In this document: one piece after another, positions 36,756 to 46,506 of the stretch
How the letters are laid out: each line of letters opens with the position of its first letter
How positions within the stretch are numbered: position 1 is the stretch's first letter
IMG/VR virus record: IMGVR_UViG_3300030098_002282
Location: 1-53,236 of that record
Length of the DNA stretch: 53,236 nt
From: a virus
Strand: one strand, 5' to 3'
Position numbers and translations under genes: made by a program
The notes under the pieces: generated by a model
Databases searched by the model: none
What the model saw: only the letters and a program-made list of their open reading frames with translations
Told to the model about the DNA's origin: nothing

Positions 36756-37849
36756 TTACCTATTCCTCCACCCAAAGCTTTTGCTTGTGAGTCTAACTGT
36801 CCTACACCTATCAGTTCCCATCCCTGTGCAATATTTTGCATAACTAATTGCAATTGTCCAGTTAACCATTGATAATCGGTATTTAATTTACTTATTAAAG
36901 TTGTAAATAACTGTATCTTTTTTGCTAGATTGGCTTGATACTCTTGGAGTGCTTGTCCTGCTTCAGCACTCTCTTTAGCAACTTCTGCTTGATATTTGCT
37001 TAACTCTGCTTGATATCCTGATAATATAGCTGAGGCTCTTTGTAATTCTTGCCCTGCAGTAGATAAGGTTCCACTTAGCATCTCAGGGTCTTCATCTATC
37101 AGCCATTTCTGTGCTGAATATATATCTGTACCACTACCATCTGTATTTACATCCCCTCCTATATTTCCTACATCATCTATTAAATGCTGTGCTTTGTCGA
37201 CTGCATCTTGATAATCTGCGTGTATACTTGGTAGTGTTGTTGTTATCCCTAAGGAATCATCGAAATCTCCCAATGCATCAAATACAGTAGTGTCATTTAA
37301 ATCTGTTGGCAAACTGCCAGTAAAAGAACCCAACCTTTGTATTATAACATCTCTTGAAGCTATATTAAGAAGTAAAGGTTTTAAACTAGCAGGCATATTA
37401 GCAACGGTCTCAGCATTATCATTTATAGTACCCGGCTCAACTTTAGTTACCTTACCATTCTCACTTCCAGTTGGTGCTGGGTATATATACACCTTACCTT
37501 TATCTAATGTATACACAGGTGAAGTTTTAGGAGCGTAGTAAATACTATCTGAATCTGTTGCCTTCTCTTTAAACTTCATATCTATGGGAGTGCAATTCCT
37601 AGTTATGCTATTTGTTGAATCATATCTGGTTACATTTAGAACAACAGTGTTTATGTCCAACGGTTCCAAGTCACTGCTATTATCTGTTTGTGTTTCCTCC
37701 GTACTCATAGAATGTAACATATTAGGATTAACTTGACTAATCTTTGCGATTATCTCGTGTTGAGCGTTTAATAAAGCCGTCGATACTGTATTAGCGTCAT
37801 TGTCGCTTGCACTCCCAGTTATTTGTCCAATTTTTGCTGTAAAACTCAT
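36752..37849 (-). CDS. Putative head-tail adaptor or tail protein (365 aa)
   Basis: A 365-residue protein. The first 240 residues have alternating strands and helices (TSPVYTLDKGKVYIYPAPTG is a strand-turn-strand unit often seen in virion adaptors). The last 110 residues form a Gln/Ala-rich coiled coil (ELSKYQAEVAKESAEAGQAL). It lies between head and adaptor genes. The role is inferred from position. Confidence 0.55.
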   Translation of the reverse strand: MSFTAKIGQITGSASDNDANTVSTALLNAQHEIIAKISQVNPNMLHSMSTEETQTDNSSDLEPLDINTVVLNVTRYDSTNSITRNCTPIDMKFKEKATDSDSIYYAPKTSPVYTLDKGKVYIYPAPTGSENGKVTKVEPGTINDNAETVANMPASLKPLLLNIASRDVIIQRLGSFTGSLPTDLNDTTVFDALGDFDDSLGITTTLPSIHADYQDAVDKAQHLIDDVGNIGGDVNTDGSGTDIYSAQKWLIDEDPEMLSGTLSTAGQELQRASAILSGYQAELSKYQAEVAKESAEAGQALQEYQANLAKKIQLFTTLISKLNTDYQWLTGQLQLVMQNIAQGWELIGVGQLDSQAKALGGGIGK

Positions 37850-38583
37850 TATTTAGTTAATGCTCCCCATAAACTTTTTGCACCTTGCCAAGCGTCACCC
37901 AGCCCCTCAAATCCAAATAGAGGATGTGCTCCAGTACCGCCCTTTACTTTAACATTGCCATCCGCATCTTTTGGTACTTGACTTTGTATTCTTTCAATAA
38001 ATCCTTGTTCCTGTACTGGGTCCTGCCATTTCCCATCTACCCAACCATATTGTTCGGCTTGATTAGGGTCAAACCACTTTTCTTGACTAGGGTCCCATCC
38101 CTTACCTCCATCCCTACTTCTAAAGTCAGCCATTTTTGTTTCCATAGTATTAGCACCTTCTTGGGTGCCTTCTGCTGTAGCTTTCACAGTAGACGGGTCT
38201 GCAGTTTGTATTGTTGTATTTGCAACAGTACCACCTCCGGTAGTTGGTTCTTGACTTTTCTTCATAGAATTTAACCTATCTCCGAAGTATTTCCTAACAT
38301 TACCAAAGGCTTCACCCATTGATTTGCCTTGTAATACATCAGGACCTTTATGCTTACCCCAACGAGCTTCTTCATAGACTTTACCATCGTGCTCTAATTC
38401 AGGTTTCCATCCAAGTTTTTTCTTAACACCTGTTTTAAATGCATCTACTTTATCTTGATTATCTACCCTCCAGTTATCAACTGCTCCTCCCAAAGCATCA
38501 AACATATCTGACATTCCTCCCGAATTTTCACTTTCATAACTACCCATACGGGAGGAATCAGTTCTTCTACCATAGATTGCCAT
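37849..38583 (-). CDS. Hypothetical virion-associated protein (244 aa)
   Basis: A 244-residue Gly/Asp/Lys/Gln-rich protein of low complexity, with several Trp residues in repeated short motifs (KWFDPNQAEQYGWVDGKW). No domain is recognised. It lies between two proteins of the head-proximal set and shares overlapping start and stop codons with them, so it is probably structural or an assembly factor. Confidence 0.55.
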   Translation of the reverse strand: MAIYGRRTDSSRMGSYESENSGGMSDMFDALGGAVDNWRVDNQDKVDAFKTGVKKKLGWKPELEHDGKVYEEARWGKHKGPDVLQGKSMGEAFGNVRKYFGDRLNSMKKSQEPTTGGGTVANTTIQTADPSTVKATAEGTQEGANTMETKMADFRSRDGGKGWDPSQEKWFDPNQAEQYGWVDGKWQDPVQEQGFIERIQSQVPKDADGNVKVKGGTGAHPLFGFEGLGDAWQGAKSLWGALTK

Positions 38584-39371
38584 TAGTAATCAGCATCTCC
38601 AGCCCAATTAAAGAAAGATTTCAAACCTTCTTTAGCACCTCTATATGGTGAGGACTCTGCTAACCAAGGTGCGGCTGATTCAATAGCATCATCTATTGAT
38701 TTCGCACCACCCCTGATATTACCAACTGCATCTTCACGCTGTTTAGTATTTATATCATATTCAGGTTCAGTAGTTCGTAATCCACCAGTTCCTGCATAAC
38801 TACCAACTATGGTTTCTTCAGGGATAATCCTATCACCACGACCTTCACGACTTGCTAGATGTTCCTTACCTCTGGTATTTATATTACCTTCAGCATTTGG
38901 ATTTTCAGTAAGGTCTGCTACGGATGCATGGTCAGGTCTATAACCACCCTGCATTCTTCTAAGTGCCGCTTCAGTTTTCCTACCAAACATACCATCTTCA
39001 GCAAGAGGACTCCCATCTGCACTTGTAAAACCAGCTTGGTTTAACATTCTTTGCATCTGTCTTACACTCTCTGCATTAGAAGGGTCAAAACCTTTTCTCA
39101 TAGCGTCCATACTCATCATACCACCTTGAGAGCCTTGTTTTAATACACCTTCTGCTGTAGTCTGAGCAACATTTTGTTTTGCTTGTGCATCAGCAGTAGG
39201 AGGTCCAACTTGAGGAGCCGCATTTCTAGCCGCTTGACCAGCCATTTCTGCCTGCTCCATAGGGTATTTTAACCAAGGAGAACCAAGGTCTTCAGTCCTT
39301 TGTCTCTCATCAGCTCTCTTAGCCTTGTAATCGGATGCTCTGTCTTTTAGATAACTTAATATCCTACTCAT
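38583..39371 (-). CDS. Virion-associated protein with peptidoglycan-binding-like domain
   Basis: A 262-residue protein. Residues about 115-150 carry a PG_binding_1-like unit: VRQMQRMLNQAGFTSADG, then EDGMFGRKTEAALRRMQ, with the usual Gly-Phe-Gly-x-x-Thr turn. Such domains bind cell-wall glycopeptide. The rest is Ala/Gln/Arg-rich and looks disordered. I see no lytic residues, so it may anchor a virion part to the wall during entry. The true endolysin is elsewhere. Confidence 0.65.
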   Translation of the reverse strand: MSRILSYLKDRASDYKAKRADERQRTEDLGSPWLKYPMEQAEMAGQAARNAAPQVGPPTADAQAKQNVAQTTAEGVLKQGSQGGMMSMDAMRKGFDPSNAESVRQMQRMLNQAGFTSADGSPLAEDGMFGRKTEAALRRMQGGYRPDHASVADLTENPNAEGNINTRGKEHLASREGRGDRIIPEETIVGSYAGTGGLRTTEPEYDINTKQREDAVGNIRGGAKSIDDAIESAAPWLAESSPYRGAKEGLKSFFNWAGDADY

Positions 39372-39496
39372 TTTTTACTCCGTTTAGTTTTAGGCTTTGT
39401 CTTAGTTACAGTTCTCCTGCTATTGTTATTAGTATCATCATTGCCAGATTGCCAAGGACCACCAACGCTATTAGAAGTAACCATTCCTTTAGACAT
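39368..39496 (-). CDS. Small basic protein (42 aa)
   Basis: A frame packed by overlap: the ATG overlaps the upstream stop (TAATG) and the TGA overlaps the start of the next gene. The product begins MSKGMVTSNSVGGPWQ and ends with a Lys/Thr-rich tail (KTKPKTKRSKK). It may be a small head decoration or a DNA-binding component. Its existence rests on the tight junctions. Confidence 0.6.
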   Translation of the reverse strand: MSKGMVTSNSVGGPWQSGNDDTNNNSRRTVTKTKPKTKRSKK

Positions 39497-39597
39497 TATT
39501 TGCCTCTTTTATTGTAAACGCCCCTAGTCACTTTAGGCTTAGCCTTTTTTGCAACTTTTTCTTTTGGAGCTTTTACTTTAGTTTCTTTTTTTGCCAT
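39496..39597 (-). CDS. Very small lysine-rich protein (33 aa)
   Basis: An ORF of 33 residues with AAAGG before its ATG and a TAATG overlap at its end. More than a third of the residues are lysine (AKKETKVKAPKEKVAKKAKP). It lies between the major capsid gene and the small basic protein. It may bind packaged DNA like a histone tail, or be a capsid cement peptide; both ideas are speculative. Confidence 0.55.
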   Translation of the reverse strand: MAKKETKVKAPKEKVAKKAKPKVTRGVYNKRGK

Positions 39598-39619
39598 TGT
39601 TTTACCTTTAAGTTAGGAA

Positions 39620-39643
39620 TGAGGGGTAGAAAACTACCCCTCA
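39620..39643 (-). terminator. Perfect hairpin after major capsid gene
   Basis: TGAGGGGTAG (39620-39629) and CTACCCCTCA (39634-39643) form a perfect 10-bp stem with a 4-base loop. No T tract follows on the minus strand. It probably protects or partly terminates the abundant capsid mRNA, so that less transcript continues to the genes beyond. Confidence 0.6.
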
Positions 39644-39662
39644 AACCAAGTTAAGCCAGCTA

Positions 39663-41078
39663 TTACGCCCACTTCAGAATAGCGTGAGTTTCAGGAAGTT
39701 GAATCTCTAAACCGGCTTCGGTTAAGACGATATCTTTTCTTCCGTCCACATTGTTATTCTGAACATTGGTTATAATATGTGTATCACGATTGACACCATT
39801 ACCGGCTAATGGGCGATAGTTAACATTCTTCATGTCAACCATAACCGCATAATCTTCGTACATACCTCTAAATAAAGGCTCTGCAACAAAGTGAAGATTA
39901 CCATAAATGGTATTAACTGTAGATACATTGTGACCAAATGCACCCTTCACATTCTGAATATCAAGTGCGTAGGCATTAGAACCACCGTTGGTGGTTGCTG
40001 TATGTCCTAGTGCAACTGTGTTACCCAAGAATGAGTCAGCACCGAGTTTGTTTAACCAAGTGATAACTTTCCTTGAAGCAAGTACAAGTTTATTTCCACT
40101 GTTACCAGATTCTGGTGCGAAAATATCTTCCATTGCTGTTAGGAAATCATCGTAGGTTGAACTAGCATATGTAAAAGATTTAATCTTTCCATACCTCTCA
40201 GTATAAGGCAAGATTCCCCAAGAGCGTCTTACAGGACCAGTTGATGTAGAATCATCAGAGCCAATACCAAACAGCATAGCGTGTTCGATATCCATCTTAT
40301 GTTCCATTAACTTTTCCTGCCAAACTCTCTTGTACTCATCAGCCTTACCACGATAGCGTGTAGCCATTGCGGTACCTGAGAACATAGGTATAGCAGTTTT
40401 AAAAATCTGTACATATCCTTCACGGTCGTACATTTCGTCCTTCCAACCTTCAGGGTCAGTACCACCTTCTGCGAAAGCACTACCAATTACCTGACCTTTA
40501 CCATCTGCTTCCACTTTAATCTTCGAAGCGTTAGCAGGTGTAATTGCACCTGTTCCCGGCTTTGAAAGTGAAATAAATGAAAGGACAAGTCCTGAAGCGG
40601 CGGCATCCCCTGCTAAATCAGGGTCTGCGTCTATTTTGAATGTTGCGTGATGCACATCTGTGGCATATGTACTACCATCTGAGGCATACTTACATTCAAC
40701 TTGAATTAACTGGTCTTTTAACAAGAACAGTGGTTGAACTGCTGTTGACACAGTCCGTCCATATTTGTCATAAAGACAATCAACTAATACCTTATCGTTA
40801 GAAGCGTAGGCAAAAGCCCCACTTGAATAAGCGGCGGCTACTTCGTTAGTTGTCTTAATCTCAAAGTTACGGCGTTGCCATTGATGACGCTGTTCCAAAA
40901 ATTTGAATACAGGGTCATCCGTGGACTTCTTAGCAACTTTTGAGAGATAGACAAAGAATGGAGACTGGGCTGGTGCCAATTCAGCAACTCTTTCACCGAA
41001 GTTATACATCCGTCTACTATCATTGATAGAAGAAGATTGCATTGCTCCTCCGGCATTTATGCTATATTGATTAGCCAT
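39663..41078 (-). CDS. Major capsid protein (HK97 fold)
   Basis: A 471-residue protein placed after portal and scaffold genes, the standard position. The N-terminal segment (RMYNFGERVAELAPAQSPFF) and the C-terminal segments (PLFRGMYEDYAVMVDMKNV, ITNVQNNNVDGRKDIVLTEA) match the family of large HK97-type capsid proteins in marine and SU10-like phages. Codon use is richer in CGT/CGC arginine codons than in the replication genes, which fits high expression. The start has AGGAG inside a hairpin (41082-41096). Confidence 0.9.
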   Translation of the reverse strand: MANQYSINAGGAMQSSSINDSRRMYNFGERVAELAPAQSPFFVYLSKVAKKSTDDPVFKFLEQRHQWQRRNFEIKTTNEVAAAYSSGAFAYASNDKVLVDCLYDKYGRTVSTAVQPLFLLKDQLIQVECKYASDGSTYATDVHHATFKIDADPDLAGDAAASGLVLSFISLSKPGTGAITPANASKIKVEADGKGQVIGSAFAEGGTDPEGWKDEMYDREGYVQIFKTAIPMFSGTAMATRYRGKADEYKRVWQEKLMEHKMDIEHAMLFGIGSDDSTSTGPVRRSWGILPYTERYGKIKSFTYASSTYDDFLTAMEDIFAPESGNSGNKLVLASRKVITWLNKLGADSFLGNTVALGHTATTNGGSNAYALDIQNVKGAFGHNVSTVNTIYGNLHFVAEPLFRGMYEDYAVMVDMKNVNYRPLAGNGVNRDTHIITNVQNNNVDGRKDIVLTEAGLEIQLPETHAILKWA

Positions 41079-41081
41079 CGT

Positions 41082-41096
41082 TAGACTCCTAGTCTA
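41082..41096 (-). promoter_or_regulatory. Hairpin enclosing capsid-gene ribosome site
   Basis: TAGACT (41082-41087) and AGTCTA (41091-41096) pair around a three-base loop. On the minus strand the AGGAG ribosome site of the capsid gene overlaps the loop and 3' arm, eight bases before the ATG. Folding would hide the site, which suggests a translational control. Confidence 0.45.
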
Positions 41097-41112
41097 TGTG
41101 TTTAAGTTACCC

Positions 41113-42030
41113 TTAGGTATTCCAAGGATTTTTACTTTTATAGTCAGTAATTAAATCATCCATAATGATGTCCTCAGCACTTTTAGAGCTCTGTGCCATA
41201 TTAGCACTTGTTTGAACTCCCATAGGTTGAGGCACTGACTGTGCTCTCTGAACTTGGTTAAACGCAGGAGAGGGCTGTGTAGCTTGTGGTGCAGGTACCT
41301 GTCCTTTGTCCATTTGATACAACTTCCATAGGTTTTCAACTGAGAGAGAATCAGGTGAACTCATCTTCTGCACAAAATCTTGAATTTCATCGTCATTGGC
41401 GTTGTAATTCTGTTTCAATTGATTAGCAATAGTGTTCATCTGTTCAGCATTTCGTTGTTCAGCTTCATAGGCTTCTTGCTGTTTCCGTTGAGACTCCTGT
41501 AAGGATTCTCTTTCCAGTCTTAGTAAGTCAGCTTCGTATTCGACTCTATCATGATTCCATTGGTCCATGCTGTCACGATACTGGTCCATCTGGTCCAGAT
41601 ATTGTGCAGATGCACTATTTGGGTCATCAATAGCCTCTGCTCTGTTAAACCCTGCTGGGCGTTGTGGTTTCTCTGGTGAGTCACGAAAAGGCTCGGGCTC
41701 AGGTTCCGTTGGTTCGGGTTGAGCTACAGCTTGATTAGGATTCTTAAGAGTATCCTGTAGAATTTCTACAGTTTGCTTAAGTCTCTCATTCTCATTTTTG
41801 GCTTTATCTGCTTCAGATTGCCAGTACTGGTATCGAACTTCTTCGTTATTTTGTGGTTCAGCATATCTAATCTGTTCATCCACAATAGCAGAACCTTCAG
41901 CCTGTGGAACAGGTTGCTGTTCTGGTGTATTGTCAGCTACAGGATTAAAAGCTTCTTCTATTACACTTTCCTCAGTGAACAGAGAATCCTCCAAATCTGT
42001 TACTTGACCTTGTTGATTTTCTTGAGACAT
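41113..42030 (-). CDS. Scaffolding protein
   Basis: A 305-residue acidic, Gln/Glu-rich protein with a central coiled coil (AEQRNAEQMNTIANQLKQN) and a Pro-rich linker. It is placed directly between portal and capsid genes, as scaffolds usually are. The C-terminal 60 residues (SAEDIIMDDLITDYKSKNPW) form the likely capsid-binding helix. Scaffolds are poorly conserved, so the call rests on position, charge and coiled coil. Confidence 0.75.
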   Translation of the reverse strand: MSQENQQGQVTDLEDSLFTEESVIEEAFNPVADNTPEQQPVPQAEGSAIVDEQIRYAEPQNNEEVRYQYWQSEADKAKNENERLKQTVEILQDTLKNPNQAVAQPEPTEPEPEPFRDSPEKPQRPAGFNRAEAIDDPNSASAQYLDQMDQYRDSMDQWNHDRVEYEADLLRLERESLQESQRKQQEAYEAEQRNAEQMNTIANQLKQNYNANDDEIQDFVQKMSSPDSLSVENLWKLYQMDKGQVPAPQATQPSPAFNQVQRAQSVPQPMGVQTSANMAQSSKSAEDIIMDDLITDYKSKNPWNT

Positions 42031-42074
42031 ATCAATAGTTCCTCAATATGGAGCCCATCTAGTGCTGGGGTATC

Positions 42075-44225
42075 CTATTTTTTGCCAGCATCTTTCTTCG
42101 CTCTTTTGATTTCAGATGCTATTTCACTAGTAGCGTCATCAAGTCTTTTCTCATATAAGGTTCCTGCGGCTTTTGCACGGTTAGAAGTCTTATCGAGGTC
42201 AGCCTTGAATTTTTCAACTTCAACTCTTTGCTTGAGATTGACATTTTCTCTATCTCTAGTTTGCATATCACCTTGCAATTGTTTAATCTGTTCTTCAGCA
42301 CCTTGCAATTGTGATTGTAACTGTTCAATAGTATCAGTTCTTGTAAGAACACCTTCGACATCAAATATCTCAGTTTTCTTTAGAACTTCTTCTTTGTCTA
42401 TGATGCCATTCTTATAAGCATCCATATACATCTCGAGTTGAGCAAATCTATTTGTAGGTAATGTAGAACCTGTAACTATTACAGCATCATACCTACCAAT
42501 TCCTATGTCGTTCCACTTTTGTACTGAATCAGTAAAGTCGTCATAGTAATTTTTATTTATTAAATATTCGCTGGTCGTATTGTTAGGTTGCACCAGACGG
42601 ATAACTTTTTCTTCTTGGTACAATTGTTGCATAAGTGGGATTGCAACAGCACACACCCGACTCAGACCAGCTTCGATATCAGCTAATTTTGACTTTATCT
42701 TTCTTTGACCGAAGTCATCAATAGATACAGTTGCCTTATAAGTATGAGGGGCGGCTTGAGAATTACCCATCATTAACTCATATAGTCCTAGCTGATGGTC
42801 AATGTCTGATTTAGCAGTTTGTTCGTTTTGATATAACTCATTAGGTAGTGGAAGAGGTTGAACTGGCTGTGGTGCTCCTTGGTCAAAATCAACCTCTATA
42901 GCAACACCGGGTTGAGACCATTTAGATTCAAACTCTCTCATGTCAACAGAACCTGCTGGGACTAAAATTTTTACATTTGTACTTGTAGTAGCGTGTGCAA
43001 TTATCAAAGACCGTGTCTTATTTATATATTCTTGCATATCCTTACACATTCTAATATCAGACATCGGATAAGGTGTCCTAGTGTGGATATTCATAAAAGG
43101 CACTATTGGATAGTGCTCAATTGGAAGAACTCTTTTATAGAGGAGTTGGTCTCCCATAACTACTACTTGACATACTCTGCATACATCTATTTGAACAACC
43201 TTAATTAAACCCTCTTTTATAAACTGACCTATGGTAACTTGTTCTATTGTAGGCTCTGGAGGAAGCTCGTTAGGTGGAACACCTTGTTGTTCAGCTTGTT
43301 GCAACATCTGAGAATGAGCTTCTAATAGTTTTTGCATAGTAAGTTGAGCAACATCTTTGCGAACAAAAGGTCTTCCTTCTATTAACCAAGCAGGTTGTTG
43401 TATATAGTTCTCAAATTCGTCATCTTCCATTACCGCTTCCCTACCAGTAAATGTTTCATGAATACGATATCTTTTAACTATCATCTTATAATATCTTTCA
43501 TAACCTCTTACATATTCTGAACTATTACCAAGAGCATTATCGGTCATTGTTTCAGTATCTTCTGGAAAAATAGCCTTACCATCATACTCTCTTCCAGTAT
43601 TAGGTCTGTCAGATGTCCTATCTGATGTAGCATTCTTTATTTTAGTATCATACATTGGATACATTTTTTGAGCCTGTTCTTTAGTGAACATTCTTGAAAC
43701 AATGATATTCTCTGCATCATCGCAGAATCTGTCTCTTGAGTTAGGGTCAATATATACATCTAACGGGTCTATATCCTTTATGCAAACCTCACCCTTTGAA
43801 TTGTCTTTCATTGGGTCTTGATAACACATCATAATTCCCATACCTGAGACATAGTAATCATCAACAACATTCCTTAGTACGCTTACCCCATCTGATATAT
43901 CCCACATATAAGCGAGTAATCCATTTATCATTTGAGCAACTTGGTTATCACTATCCTCTCTAGGTGATACCCTGAATTGAGGGCGATTAGCAGTTAGCAA
44001 AGCCTTAGCCATTTCAACTGCAGGATGAAGCCTATTTACTACAATTGGAGCTTGACCACGCTCTTTTAATACACGAGCTTGCTCTTTTGTCCATTGTTGT
44101 CCTAATCTAAATTCTCTATCTTCTTGAGCTTGGATAGCCCATTTTTCACGGTTATTAGAATAGTCCGTAAACAGTTTTTGGGTGGATTCCACCAAATCTT
44201 TAGGGGATTTATTTTTCTCAGCCAT
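42075..44225 (-). CDS. Portal protein (P22-like)
   Basis: A 716-residue protein matching the P22 portal type: an N-terminal DREFRLGQQWTKEQARVL segment, NRLHPAVEMAKALLTANRP, DVYIDPNSRDRFCDDAEN (the typical DP.S) and a C-terminal coiled coil from about residue 600 (barrel). It forms the dodecameric ring for DNA passage and docks the terminase encoded next to it. Twenty-four bases separate it from the terminase gene. Confidence 0.9.
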   Translation of the reverse strand: MAEKNKSPKDLVESTQKLFTDYSNNREKWAIQAQEDREFRLGQQWTKEQARVLKERGQAPIVVNRLHPAVEMAKALLTANRPQFRVSPREDSDNQVAQMINGLLAYMWDISDGVSVLRNVVDDYYVSGMGIMMCYQDPMKDNSKGEVCIKDIDPLDVYIDPNSRDRFCDDAENIIVSRMFTKEQAQKMYPMYDTKIKNATSDRTSDRPNTGREYDGKAIFPEDTETMTDNALGNSSEYVRGYERYYKMIVKRYRIHETFTGREAVMEDDEFENYIQQPAWLIEGRPFVRKDVAQLTMQKLLEAHSQMLQQAEQQGVPPNELPPEPTIEQVTIGQFIKEGLIKVVQIDVCRVCQVVVMGDQLLYKRVLPIEHYPIVPFMNIHTRTPYPMSDIRMCKDMQEYINKTRSLIIAHATTSTNVKILVPAGSVDMREFESKWSQPGVAIEVDFDQGAPQPVQPLPLPNELYQNEQTAKSDIDHQLGLYELMMGNSQAAPHTYKATVSIDDFGQRKIKSKLADIEAGLSRVCAVAIPLMQQLYQEEKVIRLVQPNNTTSEYLINKNYYDDFTDSVQKWNDIGIGRYDAVIVTGSTLPTNRFAQLEMYMDAYKNGIIDKEEVLKKTEIFDVEGVLTRTDTIEQLQSQLQGAEEQIKQLQGDMQTRDRENVNLKQRVEVEKFKADLDKTSNRAKAAGTLYEKRLDDATSEIASEIKRAKKDAGKK

Positions 44226-44249
44226 AGTTATCCTGTCAATAAATTAAGG

Positions 44250-45749
44250 TTACATCGTCATCCAGTCAAGTACTTTCTTTCCAAATCCTTCTTGTTCATC
44301 TATTTTAACAAATTCTTTTCTCCTGCTTGGTCTTGAACCATCTAAAGCAGTCCATACTGCATCCATTACATCGTCATGCTTACCTCTAGGATATGATAAA
44401 AACTCTGATTGTGCCTCAATATCTTGAGGTCTAAAGAAAAATTGTTTTTTTGCAAGAAGTGGGACCATCGAAAGTAATCGCTCTGATTTTCTATTTCTGG
44501 GTTTAACGCCTTTCTCCAGTCCGGGGATGTATAATCCTTCTTCTTGCATTTGTTTTCTAACAGCACTTCTTAGTGCTTCTTGATAGGCAACGGTTTCTAT
44601 TTTCATTCTTTTGGGTTTATATTTTTTATATTGCTTAATAATAGCATCAGGTTGTTCAGCAGGGTCGATTTTTGTTCTAACCAAGTTTATCATATAGACA
44701 TTACCCTCGTTACATATCCCTAATGTTGCAATAACAAAAAAGTCAGCTTTCAATGATAGGGAAGATGCTGGGTCTACACCAGAGTATACTGCTACTGGTT
44801 TCAACTCTTCCTTATCGTCAGGTAATTTTTTAACAAGTAGAGCCTGTCCATCTCTAATCTCAAAATCATAATGATGTATCTGGATGTATTCAGGTTTAAA
44901 TGGAGAATCTTCAGGAGACTGTGCTATATTCATATACTCCTGATAGAAGCCATTAAGATTACCTACACTGGCAAACTCGTCTTTTATTTGTAAAATTCTC
45001 TCTCTAGGGAATCTTGCTTCCCATAAGCTTTTTTCGTCATCATCCCATATAGAATACCACAGAACATCCCAAGCAGGTGATTCTTTAGCCCAGCATAAAA
45101 AACAATCTTCTGAGATAACTGTGCCAATCATCGCAATTCTACCATCATCGCTTAATGATGGTATAACCGCTTCGGTTATCCATTTACGGTTCTTAGCTCT
45201 AGCTTCAGGAGTAAATGCGTTCAGCTCTGATTCAAAATCGTCAATAATGATGAGATTAGGTCTAGTGTCACCCTCAATAAATCCCCTAACTCGTTGACCA
45301 GTGCCCACAGCAATAATACGAGCACCATTTGCAAGAATAATATCATTATTAGTCCACCTACGAGCAGTGGAAGGACCCATGTCCCCAAAGTTTTCTGAGA
45401 AGGTTTTAGAATGTGAAAGATGATATTTTATCCTAGAGAGAAAGTTGACAGATTGGCTTTGACTTTCTGATATAATAACGATGAATAAGTCTTCATCTTC
45501 GGATTTAAATGCGACCTTCCATAAGGGGTAAATGAGAGAAACAGTAGTAGACTTAGCAGTGCCACGGGGAGCCGCAACCAAAAGCCTCCGCTTAGCCTCA
45601 TTCCTAAGATGGGAATATAGTTCAGTGTGAAAAGGAGGAATATCCCTGTTAAGAGCAGTAGGGAAACACACTTTCCCAAAAAGACCAATACTTTCCCTAA
45701 ACTTCTTAAGAACCTGAAGTTTCTGATATTTCTCCTCGTAATTCTCCAT
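44250..45749 (-). CDS. Terminase large subunit
   Basis: A 499-residue motor. Walker A is in LLVAAPRGTAKSTTVSL, Walker B is LIIIDDFESE, and the nuclease domain shows its acidic residues in SGVDPASS and DDVMDAVWT. It packages DNA into the head and cuts it, with the small subunit encoded just upstream, which it overlaps by 44 bases. The order small subunit, large subunit, portal, scaffold, capsid is standard. Confidence 0.95.
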   Translation of the reverse strand: MENYEEKYQKLQVLKKFRESIGLFGKVCFPTALNRDIPPFHTELYSHLRNEAKRRLLVAAPRGTAKSTTVSLIYPLWKVAFKSEDEDLFIVIISESQSQSVNFLSRIKYHLSHSKTFSENFGDMGPSTARRWTNNDIILANGARIIAVGTGQRVRGFIEGDTRPNLIIIDDFESELNAFTPEARAKNRKWITEAVIPSLSDDGRIAMIGTVISEDCFLCWAKESPAWDVLWYSIWDDDEKSLWEARFPRERILQIKDEFASVGNLNGFYQEYMNIAQSPEDSPFKPEYIQIHHYDFEIRDGQALLVKKLPDDKEELKPVAVYSGVDPASSLSLKADFFVIATLGICNEGNVYMINLVRTKIDPAEQPDAIIKQYKKYKPKRMKIETVAYQEALRSAVRKQMQEEGLYIPGLEKGVKPRNRKSERLLSMVPLLAKKQFFFRPQDIEAQSEFLSYPRGKHDDVMDAVWTALDGSRPSRRKEFVKIDEQEGFGKKVLDWMTM

Positions 45750-46506
45750 TTCCTTCCGTTGTTTCTGTTAGTTTCAACTTTTGTTCCTCCTCCAGAACAT
45801 CGGCTATTAGTTTCTTAGTTGATACACCCTCTATAGACCTAGTGGTCTTTATAGTGTCTTTATCGTCCATACCATGTAATGACATAAGCTTTTCTGTTGC
45901 TCTCATCATATTAGTAACATCTTTCTTATCTCTTGCCATTTGTATGGCTTCTTCCAGCAATTCCATAACATACTCACGGTCTTTACCAGAATCTTTTAAT
46001 AATACATCTAATTCTTCTCTTACCACTTTCTTAAACTCCTCTGTTCTAATTCTTCGTTTCCAGCGTCTTCTTTGCTGGGGAGTTGTTTGACCCATGACCA
46101 TATCAATAGCAAGGTCAGCATCAAAGTTGGTAGAAACATATGCGAGGGCAAGATTTTTCCACCTTTCGGAACGAGACTGTACTTCAAGGGCTGGTTTCCC
46201 AGAGAGGGTCCAAGGCGTTGACCTGCCCTCAGCATAAAATTTCTGTGTTTTATAGTTTGGATTGTGCATAATGTAACCATATGGGGTACGAATATATAAT
46301 GTTGGTTGATTTCTATCTGATTCATATTTTTTTCTTTTTAATACTATAGCAACATAATCATCGTCAGAAACGCAGTATTCTCCCTCTTGAGCGTCTTTCC
46401 AGTGTTTGCATGGAATCCCCTCTTCTTTTGCTTCCTTTAGGGTGTACACCGGGTACGACTTTCGACCCTTCTTGTGATTTATGCTTATCTCGAACACAAT
46501 CGTCAC
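45706..46506 (-). CDS. Terminase small subunit-like protein
   Basis: About 266 residues. The N-terminal region (KSYPVYTLKEAKEEGIPCKH, then EGEYCVSDDDYVAIVLKRK) matches a class of phage proteins found before the large terminase. The middle (TPQQRRRWKRRIRTEEFKKV) is basic and may be the DNA-binding part, and the end is acidic. GTG 46506 is preferred because GAGGG is five bases upstream; GTG 46518 is possible. The first 140 bases overlap the zinc-finger gene in another frame. Confidence 0.75.
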   Translation of the reverse strand: MTIVFEISINHKKGRKSYPVYTLKEAKEEGIPCKHWKDAQEGEYCVSDDDYVAIVLKRKKYESDRNQPTLYIRTPYGYIMHNPNYKTQKFYAEGRSTPWTLSGKPALEVQSRSERWKNLALAYVSTNFDADLAIDMVMGQTTPQQRRRWKRRIRTEEFKKVVREELDVLLKDSGKDREYVMELLEEAIQMARDKKDVTNMMRATEKLMSLHGMDDKDTIKTTRSIEGVSTKKLIADVLEEEQKLKLTETTEGNGELRGEISETSGS

